Positions 24,290 to 33,777 of a stretch of DNA of 64,000 bases are shown here, in pieces. This stretch comes from Pseudomonas sp. R37(2017) (GTDB lineage: Bacteria > Pseudomonadota > Gammaproteobacteria > Pseudomonadales > Pseudomonadaceae), in assembly GCF_002113375.1 (NCBI RefSeq), contig NZ_NEHO01000009.1, forward strand, positions 1-64,000, written 5' to 3'. A program made the position numbers and the translations under genes. The first letter of the stretch is position 1. The number at the start of each line of letters is the position of its first letter. Under the pieces are notes generated by a model, which made no database searches, had not been told where the DNA came from, and worked only from the letters and a program-made list of their open reading frames with translations.

Positions 24290-26032
24290 ATGAACGCTGC
24301 CGGGATCAAATGGGACGAGTGCTGTGATGTGTTGGTGATTGGCTCGGGAGCCGGGGGCATGACCGCTGCGCTGCGTGCCCATGACCTGGGGCTGAACGCG
24401 CTGCTGATCGAGAAAAGCGGCGAATATGGCGGCACTTCGGCGGTGTCCGGCGGCGGCATCTGGATTCCCGACAACCACCGGATCAAGGCGCTGGGTGGCA
24501 GTGATTCGGCGGCCGAAGCGATTGCCTACATCCGTGCGGTGACCCATGGCGAAATCGACGATGGGCGTATCGAAGCCTACGTCGAGCACGGTCGGGAGAT
24601 GGTCGAATATCTGGAGAAACACACCCGGGTGCGCTTCGAGGCCCAGCCTCGCTATGCCGATTACTACCCGGAAGTCGAAGGCGGCAAACCGGGCTATCGC
24701 TCGATGGATCCGCAACCCTTCGATGCCGCCGAACTGGGCGAAGAATTTTTGCGCATGCGCCCTCCGTCCCCGGGCACCCTGATGATGGGGCGCATGGCGA
24801 TGACCATGAAAGAGGCGCAGGTGCTGTTGTGTCGTGGTCCCGGCTGGTTGCGCCTGACCCTGCGGGTGATGTGGCGCTACTGGCGTGATCGCGAGGGCCG
24901 GCGTCTGTCCCGTCGAGACCGTTTCCTGACCCTGGGCAATGCCTTGATCGGTGCCTTGCGCTGTTCGTTGCAGGATCGCGGCAAGTCGCTGTGGCTCAAC
25001 TGTGCGTTCGAAGAGCTGGTGCTGGTCGGCGACCGGGTCGGCGGGGCACGGGTCAATCGCAACGGCCAGGTGCTCAACGTCAAGGCGCGCCATGGCGTGA
25101 TCATCGCCGCCGGTGGTTTCGAGCGTAACCAGGCGATGCGCGAGCAGTACCTGCCGCAACCGTCCCAGGCGACCTGGAGCGCCACGCCGCCGAACAATAC
25201 CGGCGACGGCATTCGCGCCGGCCAGGCCATCGGCGCGCGGACCGCGTTGATGGAACACAGCTGGTGGGCGCCGACCACTTGCGTCAAGGGCGAAGAAAAG
25301 CAACGTGCGTTGTTTGTCGAACGCACCCTGCCGGGCTGCGTGATGGTCAACGCCGCGGGCGAGCGTTTCGTCAATGAGGCCGCACCCTATACCGACATCG
25401 TTTACGCGATGTACGCCAACAACCGCGAAGGCGCCGCGAGCGTGCCGTGCTGGATGGTGTTCGACGCCGAGTTCCGCCGCAAATACCCGTGCGGTGCCTT
25501 GCTGCCGGGATATGCCCAGCGCGATTGGCAATTGCCCGAGCATCTTCGCGACTACTTCCACAAGGCGTCGAGCCTGGAAGAACTGGCGACGAAGATCGGC
25601 GTCGACGGCGCCGGGCTGGTCCGCACCGTGCAACGCTTCAACGGCATGGCCGAGCAGGGCGTCGACGAGGATTTCCACAAGGGCGACTCGTTGTTCGACC
25701 GCTACTACGGCGACCCGAACGTGCAGCCCAATCCTTGCCTGGCGCCGTTGCGCAAAGGACCGTTCTACGCGGTGCGTATCGACGCCGGGGACATCGGTAC
25801 CAAGGGTGGTCTGCTGACCGACGTGCACGCCCGCGTACTGCACGAGGACGGGCAACCGATCAACGGCCTGTATGCCATCGGCAACAGCGCCGCCTCGATG
25901 ATGGGCCGCACCTATCCGGGTGCCGGTTCGACCATTGGTCCGGCCATGACCTTCGGCTACCTGGCCGCCAATCACATCAAGCGCCAGAGCGAAACCGCTT
26001 CGGCGAAAACCTTGTTCGGGAGTGTTGAATGA
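24290..26032 (+). CDS. kstD: 3-ketosteroid delta1-dehydrogenase (KstD/TesH-like)
   Basis: The 580-residue flavoprotein has an N-terminal FAD motif (VIGSGAGGMTAALRA), EKSGEYGGTSAVSGGGIWIP, and the C-terminal active-site segment YPGAGSTIGPAMTFGYLAA with Tyr542 and Gly546, corresponding to the Tyr and Gly that activate the 3-keto group in KstD. It inserts the C1-C2 double bond so that KshA hydroxylation leads to ring opening. The length fits the family (510-580). Its stop overlaps an SDR start. The box and -10 described above precede it. Confidence 0.9.
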   Translation: MNAAGIKWDECCDVLVIGSGAGGMTAALRAHDLGLNALLIEKSGEYGGTSAVSGGGIWIPDNHRIKALGGSDSAAEAIAYIRAVTHGEIDDGRIEAYVEHGREMVEYLEKHTRVRFEAQPRYADYYPEVEGGKPGYRSMDPQPFDAAELGEEFLRMRPPSPGTLMMGRMAMTMKEAQVLLCRGPGWLRLTLRVMWRYWRDREGRRLSRRDRFLTLGNALIGALRCSLQDRGKSLWLNCAFEELVLVGDRVGGARVNRNGQVLNVKARHGVIIAAGGFERNQAMREQYLPQPSQATWSATPPNNTGDGIRAGQAIGARTALMEHSWWAPTTCVKGEEKQRALFVERTLPGCVMVNAAGERFVNEAAPYTDIVYAMYANNREGAASVPCWMVFDAEFRRKYPCGALLPGYAQRDWQLPEHLRDYFHKASSLEELATKIGVDGAGLVRTVQRFNGMAEQGVDEDFHKGDSLFDRYYGDPNVQPNPCLAPLRKGPFYAVRIDAGDIGTKGGLLTDVHARVLHEDGQPINGLYAIGNSAASMMGRTYPGAGSTIGPAMTFGYLAANHIKRQSETASAKTLFGSVE

Positions 26033-26907
26033 ATCAGCCACGTCAACAAGTCGCTGTCGTCACTGGCGCCAGTCGCGGAGTGGGCCGGGGCATTGCCCTG
26101 GCCCTTGGGGCGGCGGGCATGACGGTGTATGTCACCGGTCGTGCCCCGGCCCAGGGCGGGTCGAACCTGTACGGCCATGCCTTGAACGGTTCGTTGCAGG
26201 ACACCGCTGCCGCGATCACCGCCGCCGGAGGGCGCGGTATCGCGGTGGTCTGTGATCACGCCGATGACGCGCAAGTCCAGGCACTGTTTGCGCAGGTCGA
26301 AGAGGAATGCGGGTATCTGGATCTGCTGGTGAACAACGCTGCGTTCATCCATGACCAATTGATCGAGCCGGGACCGTTCTGGGCCAAGCCGCTGGAACTG
26401 GTGCGCATTCTTGACGTCGGTCTGCGCTCGGCCTACATCGCCAGTTACTACGCAGCGCCGCTGTTGCTGAAAAGTGCTCAAGGCCTGATTTGCTTCACTT
26501 CGTCGTTCGGTGCCGGCTGTTACATGCACGGCCCGGCGTACGGTGCGCAAAAGGCCGGGGTCGACAAGCTGGCGGCCGACATGGCGATCGATTTCGAAGG
26601 GCAGGGCGTGGCGGCGTTGTCGCTGTGGCTCGGCCCGCAGCTGACCGAACGCACGAAGATTGCCGGCGAGCAACATGGCGAGCAGTACCAGGCGTTCCTG
26701 GCTCACGCCGAAACCCCGCAATTCAACGGGCGGGTGATTCACGCATTGCTCAATGATCCGCAGTTGATGGCGTTGTCCGGGCAGACCCTGATCACCGCCG
26801 AAATCGCCCCTGGCTACGGCATCAGCGAAGCCGAAGGCCGCCAGCCACCGTCCCACCGCGCCATGCTCGGCGACCCGCGCCAACAGCATCCGGCGCGGGT
26901 GGTCTGA
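26029..26907 (+). CDS. Short-chain dehydrogenase/reductase (DHRS1-like)
   Basis: The 292-residue SDR has VTGASRGVGRGIALALGAAGMTVYVTGR and YGAQKAGVDKLAADM, with the catalytic Tyr and Lys. The insert RAPAQGGSNLYGHALNGSL after strand 2 is typical of DHRS1-like SDRs rather than classical hydroxysteroid dehydrogenases. It is translationally coupled to kstD by a 4-base overlap, so it should act on a steroid intermediate at about the same stage, but its substrate is not known. Confidence 0.78.
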   Translation: MNQPRQQVAVVTGASRGVGRGIALALGAAGMTVYVTGRAPAQGGSNLYGHALNGSLQDTAAAITAAGGRGIAVVCDHADDAQVQALFAQVEEECGYLDLLVNNAAFIHDQLIEPGPFWAKPLELVRILDVGLRSAYIASYYAAPLLLKSAQGLICFTSSFGAGCYMHGPAYGAQKAGVDKLAADMAIDFEGQGVAALSLWLGPQLTERTKIAGEQHGEQYQAFLAHAETPQFNGRVIHALLNDPQLMALSGQTLITAEIAPGYGISEAEGRQPPSHRAMLGDPRQQHPARVV

Positions 26908-26967
26908 TTCGTCCGGGCATACACAAAAAACTGTGTCGGGCGGGAAATCCGAGTACACCCCGACCCC

Positions 26968-27058
26968 TGTAGGAGCGAGCATGCTCGCGATTGGGCCAGA
27001 TCAGACAACAGTGATGTTGAATGTTCTACCGCAATCGCGAGCATGCTCGCTCCTACAG
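26968..27058. repeat. REP pair
   Basis: An inverted REP pair fills the gap between the convergent SDR (26029) and fadD3 genes; TAGGAGCGAGCATGCTCGCG at the left and its complement at the right. Confidence 0.9.
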
Positions 27059-27068
27059 GGGGTTGTGT

Positions 27069-28649
27069 TTAATCTGCGGGCTGCAGCGCCCACTCGCGCA
27101 ATACATTCTTGGTCACTTTGCCCGCCGCGTTGATCGGCATCTTCTGCAGCACCTGCACGCGGCGCGGCACCTTGTAGTTGGCCATCTGTTCACGGCACCA
27201 GGCGAGGAATCGGGCCTTTTCGATTTCCATCCCGGGGGCAGGCAGTAGAAACGCCATCGCTACCTCGCCAAGACGCTCATCGGGAATACCGATCACTGCT
27301 GCCTGGGCCACACCCGGATAGGTCAGCAGGTACTGTTCGATCTCCGCCGGGTACACATTGAAGCCGCCGGTGATGAACATGTCCTTGAGGCGGTCGGTGA
27401 TGCGCAGGTAACCCTGTTCATCGAGCATGCCGATGTCGCCGGTGTGCAGCCAGCCGTCGGCGTCGAGTATTTCCTGGCTGGCTTCGGGGTCGTTGAGATA
27501 ACCCTGCATCAGGTTGTAGCCGCGAATCTGCACCTCACCGGGGATGTTGGCCGATTGGCTGCGACCGCTGTTGCCGACACAACGCACTTCCACCCCCGGC
27601 ATCGCCCGGCCGCTGGTATTGGCAACCAGTTCCGCCGAGTCGCCGGAGCGGCAGATCGTGGCGAAACCGCAGACTTCCGTCAGGCCATACGCTGTGACGA
27701 TGGTGGCGAAGCCCAGTTCGTCGCGCATGCGGTGGATCATCTCCACCGGAATCGCCGCCGCCCCGGTCACCGCCACGCGCAAGGCGCTCAGGTCGAATTC
27801 GTTGCGTTGTGGATGGGCCAGCAACGACTGATACAACGTCGGTGGCCCGGGCAATACGGTGATGCGTTCGCGCTGCACGCATTCGAGCACGGCCTGCACG
27901 TCGAACACCTGCTGCGGCAGGATGGTGCAGCCACGCATCAGCGCCGCAAGCCAGCCGGCCTTGTAGCCGAAGGAATGGAAGAACGGATTGACGATCAGGT
28001 AGCGATCGCTCTCGCGCAGACCGACGATATCGCTCCAGTCGCGCACGATGCGCAGGTTCTGGCCGTGGCTGGTCATCACGCCTTTGGGTTTGCCAGTGGT
28101 GCCGGAGGTAAACAGCACGTCGGACAAGGCCTGCGGGCCAACGCTTTGCTCTCGGGTGCGCAAGGCCAGGTGCGGCACGTCGGCCGCCAGATCCATGAAC
28201 CGCTCCCACGCCAGGGTGCCCGCATTGGCGCCGCGCACACTGACAATGTGGCGCAGCTCAGGCAGGTCTTCCGAGGTCAACATGGCGGGGTAGTCCGCGC
28301 CGAGGAATTCGCCGATGGCAAACAGCACGCAGGTGCCGCTCTCGCGCAGGATGTAGCCGGCCTCTGCGCCCTTCATCCGGGTGTTGAGCGGCACCAGGGC
28401 CGCGCCGACACTTTGCAGGGCGCCGGCGGCGACGATCCATTCCCACACGTTCGGCGCCCAGATCGCCACGCGGTCGCCGACCTGTACGTCGAGGGCCAGG
28501 AGTGCGCGGGCAGCCTGGCGGCGCAATTGGTCCAGTTGTCGGTAGCTGATGGTGTGGCCCGCGTCCTCGATGGCCGGGCGGTCGCCGTAGGCCTGGGCGG
28601 CGTTGGCGAACAGTTGAGCAATGGTCGATGCGGTGGCGACAGGCGGCAT
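27069..28649 (-). CDS. fadD3: Acyl-CoA ligase FadD3-like (bicyclic propanoate:CoA ligase)
   Basis: The 526-residue AMP-forming ligase contains LFTSGTTGKPKG, the tract INPFF/VNPFFHSFGYKAG, TAYGLTEVCG, GWLHTGDIG and NAAGKVTKN with the catalytic lysine. The overall pattern resembles Mycobacterium FadD3, which activates the C/D-ring propanoate (HIP) after A/B ring removal. Start: the ATG at 28649 follows GGGGAGG; the TTG at 28673 adds eight unlikely residues. It lies 72 bases after the SDR gene and probably shares its box-driven promoter. Confidence 0.87.
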   Translation of the reverse strand: MPPVATASTIAQLFANAAQAYGDRPAIEDAGHTISYRQLDQLRRQAARALLALDVQVGDRVAIWAPNVWEWIVAAGALQSVGAALVPLNTRMKGAEAGYILRESGTCVLFAIGEFLGADYPAMLTSEDLPELRHIVSVRGANAGTLAWERFMDLAADVPHLALRTREQSVGPQALSDVLFTSGTTGKPKGVMTSHGQNLRIVRDWSDIVGLRESDRYLIVNPFFHSFGYKAGWLAALMRGCTILPQQVFDVQAVLECVQRERITVLPGPPTLYQSLLAHPQRNEFDLSALRVAVTGAAAIPVEMIHRMRDELGFATIVTAYGLTEVCGFATICRSGDSAELVANTSGRAMPGVEVRCVGNSGRSQSANIPGEVQIRGYNLMQGYLNDPEASQEILDADGWLHTGDIGMLDEQGYLRITDRLKDMFITGGFNVYPAEIEQYLLTYPGVAQAAVIGIPDERLGEVAMAFLLPAPGMEIEKARFLAWCREQMANYKVPRRVQVLQKMPINAAGKVTKNVLREWALQPAD

Positions 28650-28721
28650 GGGGCCTCCCCGGTTAGAAGACAAGTACGAAAAAGGGAGTAGGCCGGGCAG
28701 GGCGCCCGGCCGGATCGAGAA

Positions 28722-29468
28722 TTACTGGGCGGGCGGGGCGAAACGACGGCCGGCGGAGAAACCACCGTCCACGGCGATCATCTGGCCGCTGACAAAGGAC
28801 GCTTCGTCCGAGGCCAGGAACAGCGCGACGTTGGCTACTTCGTCTGGTTGCCCGGAACGGTTGAGCATGTGCTGCGAGGCGAAAAACGCGTGGAACGCGT
28901 CGTTGTCACGGACCATGCTGGTCATCGGCGTTTCGATCAGGCCCGGGCACAGGCCGTTGACGCGAACGTTGGCGTAGCCGAAGTCGATGGCCATCGAGCG
29001 GGTCAGCTGGTTGATGCCACCCTTGGACACGTTGTAGGCGACGTTGCCATCGCAGCCTTGCAGGCCGAAGATCGAACCGACGTTGATGATCGAACCACTG
29101 CGCTGCTCGACCATCGATGCCAGCGCGTATTTGCTGGTGAGCATGCTGCCGGTCAGGTTGATGTCCATCACCCGTTGCCAATTGGCGGTGGTGGTCTGGG
29201 TCACGCTGCCCTGATCGGCGACGCCGGCGGCGTTGACCAGCACATCGATGCGACCGAAGCGGCTGATGACTTCCTGCATGACCTGCTGTACCTGCGCTTC
29301 GTCACGCACGTCGAGGGTCATGAACAGGCCGGGGAAGTCCGCAGGTGCGCTGCCGATGTCCAGTGCGACCACTTGCGCGCCTTCGGCCGCGAAACGGCGC
29401 GCGCAGGCCAGACCGATCCCCGAAGCGCCGCCAGTGACTACCGCGACCTTATTCTGCAAACGAGCCAT
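28722..29468 (-). CDS. Short-chain dehydrogenase/reductase
   Basis: The 248-residue classical SDR has VTGGASGIGLACARRFA, VNAAGVAD, a catalytic serine in NVGSIFG, YNVSKGG, and the C-terminal DGGFSAG. A Shine-Dalgarno GAGGTGCAGTT precedes the ATG at 29468. A steroid box at 29535-29553 with TAGACT 20 nt downstream lies upstream, and fadD3 follows, so it probably serves the steroid C/D-ring branch or a ring hydroxyl. The substrate cannot be assigned from sequence. Confidence 0.8.
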   Translation of the reverse strand: MARLQNKVAVVTGGASGIGLACARRFAAEGAQVVALDIGSAPADFPGLFMTLDVRDEAQVQQVMQEVISRFGRIDVLVNAAGVADQGSVTQTTTANWQRVMDINLTGSMLTSKYALASMVEQRSGSIINVGSIFGLQGCDGNVAYNVSKGGINQLTRSMAIDFGYANVRVNGLCPGLIETPMTSMVRDNDAFHAFFASQHMLNRSGQPDEVANVALFLASDEASFVSGQMIAVDGGFSAGRRFAPPAQ

Positions 29469-29534
29469 AACTGCACCTCTTTATTGTTGTGGGCTAATGC
29501 TGTGGCCGAGTCTAACCGCAGACCGGGCAGACAT

Positions 29535-29553
29535 GATCGTCCATTGAGACTAG
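29535..29553 (-). promoter_or_regulatory. Steroid-regulon box upstream of SDR-fadD3
   Basis: On the minus strand the site reads CTAGTCTCAATGGACGATC. TAGACT, a good -10, begins 20 nt downstream (29509-29514 on the + strand). Confidence 0.85.
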
Positions 29554-29556
29554 TGC

Positions 29557-29657
29557 TGTAGGAGCGAGCATGCTCGCGATGGACGCCCGGACGACACGGG
29601 CATCCAGGCGCCCCGCGTTATCGTTGACGACCATCGCGAGCATGCTCGCTCCTACAG
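29557..29657. repeat. REP pair
   Basis: An inverted REP pair lies 3 bases from the box above and 15 bases from the kshB stop. Confidence 0.9.
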
Positions 29658-29671
29658 GGGAATGCGTATCT

Positions 29672-30754
29672 TCAGTCGGGGAATTTCAGGCGCACACGGG
29701 CCCCGGTCGGGCGGCTCTGGCAGGCCAGTGTCCAGCCGTCGGCCAGTTCCTTTGGCGTCAACACGTCGTTGCGCGCCAACTGGACCTCGCCTTCCTTGAC
29801 CACGCACATGCAGGCCCCGCAGAAACCTTCTTCACAGGATGACGGCACGTCCAGGCCGGCAGCCTTGCAACTTTGCAGCAGGGTGTCACCCGGCTGGCAG
29901 GCGATTTCGTGTTGCTGGCCGTCGAGTTCGACGATCAGCGCTTCGCACTGCGACCCCATCGCTGCCTCGCGGGCGAGGGCCTCCTCGGCCAACAGTTCGT
30001 CGGGGTCAGGCGGTGAGACGAAACGTTCGACATGAATCCGCTCGGCCGCTTCACCCAGCGCCAACAGCGTACGCTCCACAGTGTCCATGAACGGGCCGGG
30101 TCCACAGATGAAGTAGTCGCCGCCGGCCGATCCGCGCAGCAGATGACGGACCTGATGGTCCGTCAGGAACCCCTGCACCGAATCGAGGACGTGCACCGCG
30201 TGCAGTTGATCAGGATGCGCCTTGATCAACCGACACAGCTCGTCCTTGAAAATCACCGACGCTTCATCGCGGTTGGCGTAGATCAATTTGATCGGCCGCC
30301 GGCTGCTGTGCAGCACCGACTTGAGAATGGAGAACACCGGGGTGATGCCCGAGCCGCCACCGAACAAGACCAGGGGCCTTTCGGTGTCCGCCTGCGGGTC
30401 CAGGCAGAAAAGCCCGGCCGGTGGCAGAACCTCCAGCCAGTCGCCGACCCGGACTTCGTTCATCCAGTTCGACACCCGGCCACCGTCGACCCGTTTTACC
30501 GTGACCTTGGGCAGCGCATCCGCGAGGGGCGAGCTGGCCATGGAATAGCAGCGGGTCAACAGTTTGCCGGCGAAGGGCACGCGAAAACTCAGGAACTGGC
30601 CCGGTTTGTAGCGAAAGCGCTCACGCAGGTTTGGCGGTACGTCCAGCACCAGCGAGCGCGCGTCAGCGGTCTCGTCGATCACCGCGCACACTTGCAATGA
30701 GACACTTCCCGTCGTCGATTCAGCGGGGGTCAGGTTCTGTTGTTGCGTGCCCAT
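29672..30754 (-). CDS. kshB: 3-ketosteroid 9alpha-hydroxylase, reductase component (KshB)
   Basis: The 360-residue protein has three parts in order: a FAD domain with the RCYSM motif, an NAD-binding domain with GGGSGITP and ICGPGPFMD, and a C-terminal plant-type [2Fe-2S] ferredoxin with CEEGFCGACMC and a fourth Cys in LACQ. This layout is that of KshB and PaaE-type reductases, which pass electrons from NADH to a Rieske oxygenase; here KshA is the expected partner. Start: ATG at 30754 lies 5-6 bases after GAGGT; a GTG at 30760 would overlap the ribosome site. It is the last gene of the hsaB operon. Confidence 0.88.
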   Translation of the reverse strand: MGTQQQNLTPAESTTGSVSLQVCAVIDETADARSLVLDVPPNLRERFRYKPGQFLSFRVPFAGKLLTRCYSMASSPLADALPKVTVKRVDGGRVSNWMNEVRVGDWLEVLPPAGLFCLDPQADTERPLVLFGGGSGITPVFSILKSVLHSSRRPIKLIYANRDEASVIFKDELCRLIKAHPDQLHAVHVLDSVQGFLTDHQVRHLLRGSAGGDYFICGPGPFMDTVERTLLALGEAAERIHVERFVSPPDPDELLAEEALAREAAMGSQCEALIVELDGQQHEIACQPGDTLLQSCKAAGLDVPSSCEEGFCGACMCVVKEGEVQLARNDVLTPKELADGWTLACQSRPTGARVRLKFPD

Positions 30755-30767
30755 ATTCACCTCGACC

Positions 30768-31523
30768 TCAGAGCCCGCTGATCAGTTGGGCGTTGTCGAC
30801 GCGGATCTCGGCGCCGTTGACGAATCGCGACTCGTCGGTGGCCAGGAACAGCACCACGTTGGCAATGTCCCGGGGTGCGGCCATACGGTTCATCGGATCC
30901 TGATCGAGGGCTTCCTGCGGAATTGGCTGACCACCGGCCAGGGCCTGGGTCATCGGTGTATTCACGCCATCGGGGTGCACGCTGTTGCAGCGGATGCGGT
31001 AGCCCTGCTGCTTGCAGTGCAAGGCGATGGAACGGGTCATCGCCGCCACCGCGCCTTTGGACGCCGAGTAAGCGCAGAACATCGGCATGGCGCCCAACGC
31101 AGCGACCGACGACATGTTGATGATCGAGCCGCCACCCGTTTCCTTCATGGCCTGGATCGCGTACTTGCAGCCCAGGAAATAGCCTTCGCCGTTGATCTTC
31201 TGCACCTTCTGCCACAGCTCCAACGTGGTGTCTTCGATGCTGCCCAGGGCCAGGATCGCGGCGTTGTTGACCAGTACATCGAGGCGGCCGAAGTGTTCGA
31301 CAGTGGTTTTGATCACGTGTTGCCAGTCGCTTTCGCTGGCGATGTCGTGGCGGATGAACAGCGCGTTGGCACCGATTTCCGCAGCGGCCTGGCGACCGGC
31401 TTCCTCATTGAGGTCGGTCAATACCACCTTGGCGCCTTCGCGGGCCAGCAGCAGGGCGTCTTCGCGACCGATGCCGCTGGCGGCGCCGGTGATGATGCAA
31501 ACTTTGCCTTCTACACGTTGCAT
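30768..31523 (-). CDS. 3beta/17beta-hydroxysteroid dehydrogenase-like SDR
   Basis: The 251-residue SDR closely follows the C. testosteroni 3beta/17beta-hydroxysteroid dehydrogenase as I remember it: ITGAASGIG, FIRHDIASESDW, NNAAIL, INMSSVAAL, YSASKGAVAAMTR, NSVHPDGVNTPM and a C-terminal VDNAQLISGL. The active residues are Ser138/139, Tyr152 and Lys156. It would oxidise the 3beta- or 17beta-hydroxyl to the ketone. The gene overlaps the upstream flavoprotein by 13 bases and is preceded by AGGAGAACAACA. Alpha- versus beta-specificity needs enzymology. Confidence 0.82.
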   Translation of the reverse strand: MQRVEGKVCIITGAASGIGREDALLLAREGAKVVLTDLNEEAGRQAAAEIGANALFIRHDIASESDWQHVIKTTVEHFGRLDVLVNNAAILALGSIEDTTLELWQKVQKINGEGYFLGCKYAIQAMKETGGGSIINMSSVAALGAMPMFCAYSASKGAVAAMTRSIALHCKQQGYRIRCNSVHPDGVNTPMTQALAGGQPIPQEALDQDPMNRMAAPRDIANVVLFLATDESRFVNGAEIRVDNAQLISGL

Positions 31524-33190
31524 TGTTGTTCTCCTGATCGTGCGGTTTGAAGTGCGAATTGGTCAGCCACGTGGGCAGCAGCCCGGCGGCCGGAATAAAT
31601 GCAATCGGCCAGGGACAGGCCGGAGACATACAGGTTGGAAGCGACCCCGACCGCATTGCGGCCGGCGCTGTAGAGACCGTTTATTGGCTGGCCGGCGTGG
31701 TCCAGCACCCGGCCACTGGCCTCGCAGACCTTCAGCCCGCCCAAGGTGATGACCGGGCAGGGAAACAGGCGGCTGGTGAAGGACAGGTCGAGGGCGTACC
31801 ACGGTCCCTGATCGAGATCGGTCAGCATCGCCGCAGACTTGCCGAACTCGTCGGCAACCTCGCCTCGTGCCGCGCGGCTATAGCGTTCGACACTCTGGCG
31901 CAGCAGTTCCGGCGGCAGATTGCAGCGCTTGGCCAACCCGGCCAGGCTGGTGCTTCGTTTAGCGTTGAACACCAGGTTGAGCAGCACCGGCAGGCGCTGG
32001 AAATTCCACACCTTGCCCGGACCGACCTGACGCAACGCTTCGCCTACCAGCGCGCGATTGAGTATCAGGATGGCGCGACCGTCCTGCTCTTCGACCATGG
32101 CGTGGCCGAGGGTCGCGCCGTAGACCTCTTCGTTGGCGTAACGTTGACCACGGGCATTGACGATCAACCCGCGCGCCCAGGCCAAAGGCGGGTTGATGAA
32201 GCGCCAGGCGCTGACCTTGTCCATCCGTGCCACGCTGCCGCCGGCACTCTGGCCCAGGGCGATGCCGCTGCCGTTGCATCCGGTGGCACCCAGTGGCAGG
32301 CCGGCCAGGTACTGCGGCGCGTGCTGGCGCACCAGATCGCGATTGAAGATAAATCCGCCGCTGCTCAACAGCACCGCCTGTTCGGCGCGAATCAATTGCC
32401 GAATGGCGCCGGTCTGTTCGATGCGCCGCTGACGGACACGCAAGCGGTCGGCCAACGCCGGTGCGTACATATGAATGGCGGCGGCCCAGCGTGACAGGCG
32501 CGCATGTTGTCTGGCGGCGCGGCTACCGGGGGGCAGTTGCCAGGCTTCGACGCCGATGACCCTGTCGTCGAGGTCGAGCACCAGCCGCCGCACTTCGCAC
32601 TGGCTACGCAGACGAGCACCGTGACGCAGGGCACTGGCCTTGAGCGGGGCGAACAGGCTCGCGCCGGACATGCCCGGGCCTTTGGTGCGATGGCCGCGAG
32701 GTGCCGGTTTGGCGTGGGTGGCATAGGCCGGTACGGCTTCGTTGCCGGAGTAATAGAGGTAGTACTGGTCACTCGGGTACGAGGTTTTATGCGGCGGCAC
32801 GCTGGCTTCGAAGGCGGCGCCCTGTCGCTCCAGCCAGGCCAGTTGTTCTCGGCTGCCTTCGCAGAACGCCCGCAATGTCTCGTGGCTGACGGCCTCGCCG
32901 ACTTCCTGACGCAGATAATTGAACATGGCATCGCTGGTGTCTTCATGACCCGCCTGACGCTGATACGGCGTACCGCCGCCGGCATAGACCACGCCACCGC
33001 TGAGCGCCGTGGCGCCGCCGCCTTCGAAGCGATCCAGGGCGAGCACTGACAGGCCGCGAGTGCTGGCTTCGATGGCGGCACAGGCGCCGGCCCCGCCAAA
33101 CCCGACGATCAGCAAATCGCAGCGGTCATCCCAGGGCAACTGGTCGGCGCTGTTCACTCGCAACGCCGTCAACCGGTTCAGGCTGTCCAT
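31511..33190 (-). CDS. KstD-like flavoprotein, candidate 3-oxosteroid delta4-dehydrogenase
   Basis: The 559-residue flavoprotein has the FAD motif IVGFGGAGACAA at about residue 28 and a fumarate reductase/KstD-type body, but ends with VSGLSLADCIYSGRRAA rather than the YPGxG segment of delta1-dehydrogenases. That ending is typical of delta4(5alpha)-type ketosteroid dehydrogenases such as TesI as far as I recall, so it may insert the 4,5 double bond in saturated (5alpha or 5beta) 3-ketosteroids. It sits between hsaB (7 bases upstream) and the hydroxysteroid dehydrogenase gene (overlap). The assignment is moderate; another flavin desaturase is possible. Confidence 0.65.
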   Translation of the reverse strand: MDSLNRLTALRVNSADQLPWDDRCDLLIVGFGGAGACAAIEASTRGLSVLALDRFEGGGATALSGGVVYAGGGTPYQRQAGHEDTSDAMFNYLRQEVGEAVSHETLRAFCEGSREQLAWLERQGAAFEASVPPHKTSYPSDQYYLYYSGNEAVPAYATHAKPAPRGHRTKGPGMSGASLFAPLKASALRHGARLRSQCEVRRLVLDLDDRVIGVEAWQLPPGSRAARQHARLSRWAAAIHMYAPALADRLRVRQRRIEQTGAIRQLIRAEQAVLLSSGGFIFNRDLVRQHAPQYLAGLPLGATGCNGSGIALGQSAGGSVARMDKVSAWRFINPPLAWARGLIVNARGQRYANEEVYGATLGHAMVEEQDGRAILILNRALVGEALRQVGPGKVWNFQRLPVLLNLVFNAKRSTSLAGLAKRCNLPPELLRQSVERYSRAARGEVADEFGKSAAMLTDLDQGPWYALDLSFTSRLFPCPVITLGGLKVCEASGRVLDHAGQPINGLYSAGRNAVGVASNLYVSGLSLADCIYSGRRAAAHVADQFALQTARSGEQQCNV

Positions 33191-33197
33191 GTTCAGT

Positions 33198-33713
33198 TCA
33201 GCCTGCGGCCGCTAAGGAGGGTGCTGGTTTGGCGGTGGTGGTGTAGCTGCCGTCGAGGTACACCAGCGGGGTGATGGCTTCAGTGGTGTGGATCTGCAGG
33301 ATGCGACCGATGAACACGGTGTGGGTGCCGTAGCTGAAGTGGCCGTCCTGGCGGCAGAGGATCGCCGATTGTGCGTCGCCCAGGTAAGGGATGCCGCCGG
33401 GGCTGGTCTGCCAGTTGCCGCGGTCGAAGCGTGCTTCACCCTTGATTGCACCGCTGCACAGGTTTGCGAGGTCTTGTTGTTCAACGCCCAGGATGTTCAC
33501 GCAGAAGTCGGCGCCGGTCGCCAGGGCTGCGTGGGGCGAGGCGGTCTTGTTGACGCAGATCAGCAGCGACGGCGGCTCGGTGCTCAGGGAGTCGACGGCC
33601 GTGGCGGCCATGGCGAAGCGTTCGGAGCCGTTGCTGGTGCTGATAATGGTGACGGACTTGGCCAGGCGGCGCATGGCCTGGAGCATGTCGGCTTTGAGGT
33701 TGGCGTCGTTCAT
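33198..33713 (-). CDS. hsaB: Flavin reductase HsaB-like
   Basis: The 171-residue protein is a flavin:NADH reductase-domain protein with RLAKSVTIIST, AMAATAVDSLSTEPPSLLICV and FCVNIL, and a C-terminal SYGTHTVFIGRI. It supplies reduced flavin to the HsaA monooxygenase, whose gene lies divergently next door. The start at 33713 was chosen over an in-frame extension that runs through the box and a REP. It is the first gene of a four-gene operon (hsaB, flavoprotein, hydroxysteroid dehydrogenase, kshB). Confidence 0.87.
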   Translation of the reverse strand: MNDANLKADMLQAMRRLAKSVTIISTSNGSERFAMAATAVDSLSTEPPSLLICVNKTASPHAALATGADFCVNILGVEQQDLANLCSGAIKGEARFDRGNWQTSPGGIPYLGDAQSAILCRQDGHFSYGTHTVFIGRILQIHTTEAITPLVYLDGSYTTTAKPAPSLAAAG

Positions 33714-33777
33714 CGCACTGGGCCTTTTTGTTGGTTGGGGGAGTGCGATGGATTCTTGCGCTGGCTCTGGTCCGGGG

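Noticed and set aside
24134..26041. A 635-codon open frame on the minus strand opposite kstD.
   Set aside because: Shadow of a GC-rich gene with clear KstD motifs; composition of the antisense product is His/Arg/Gln-rich as in other shadows.
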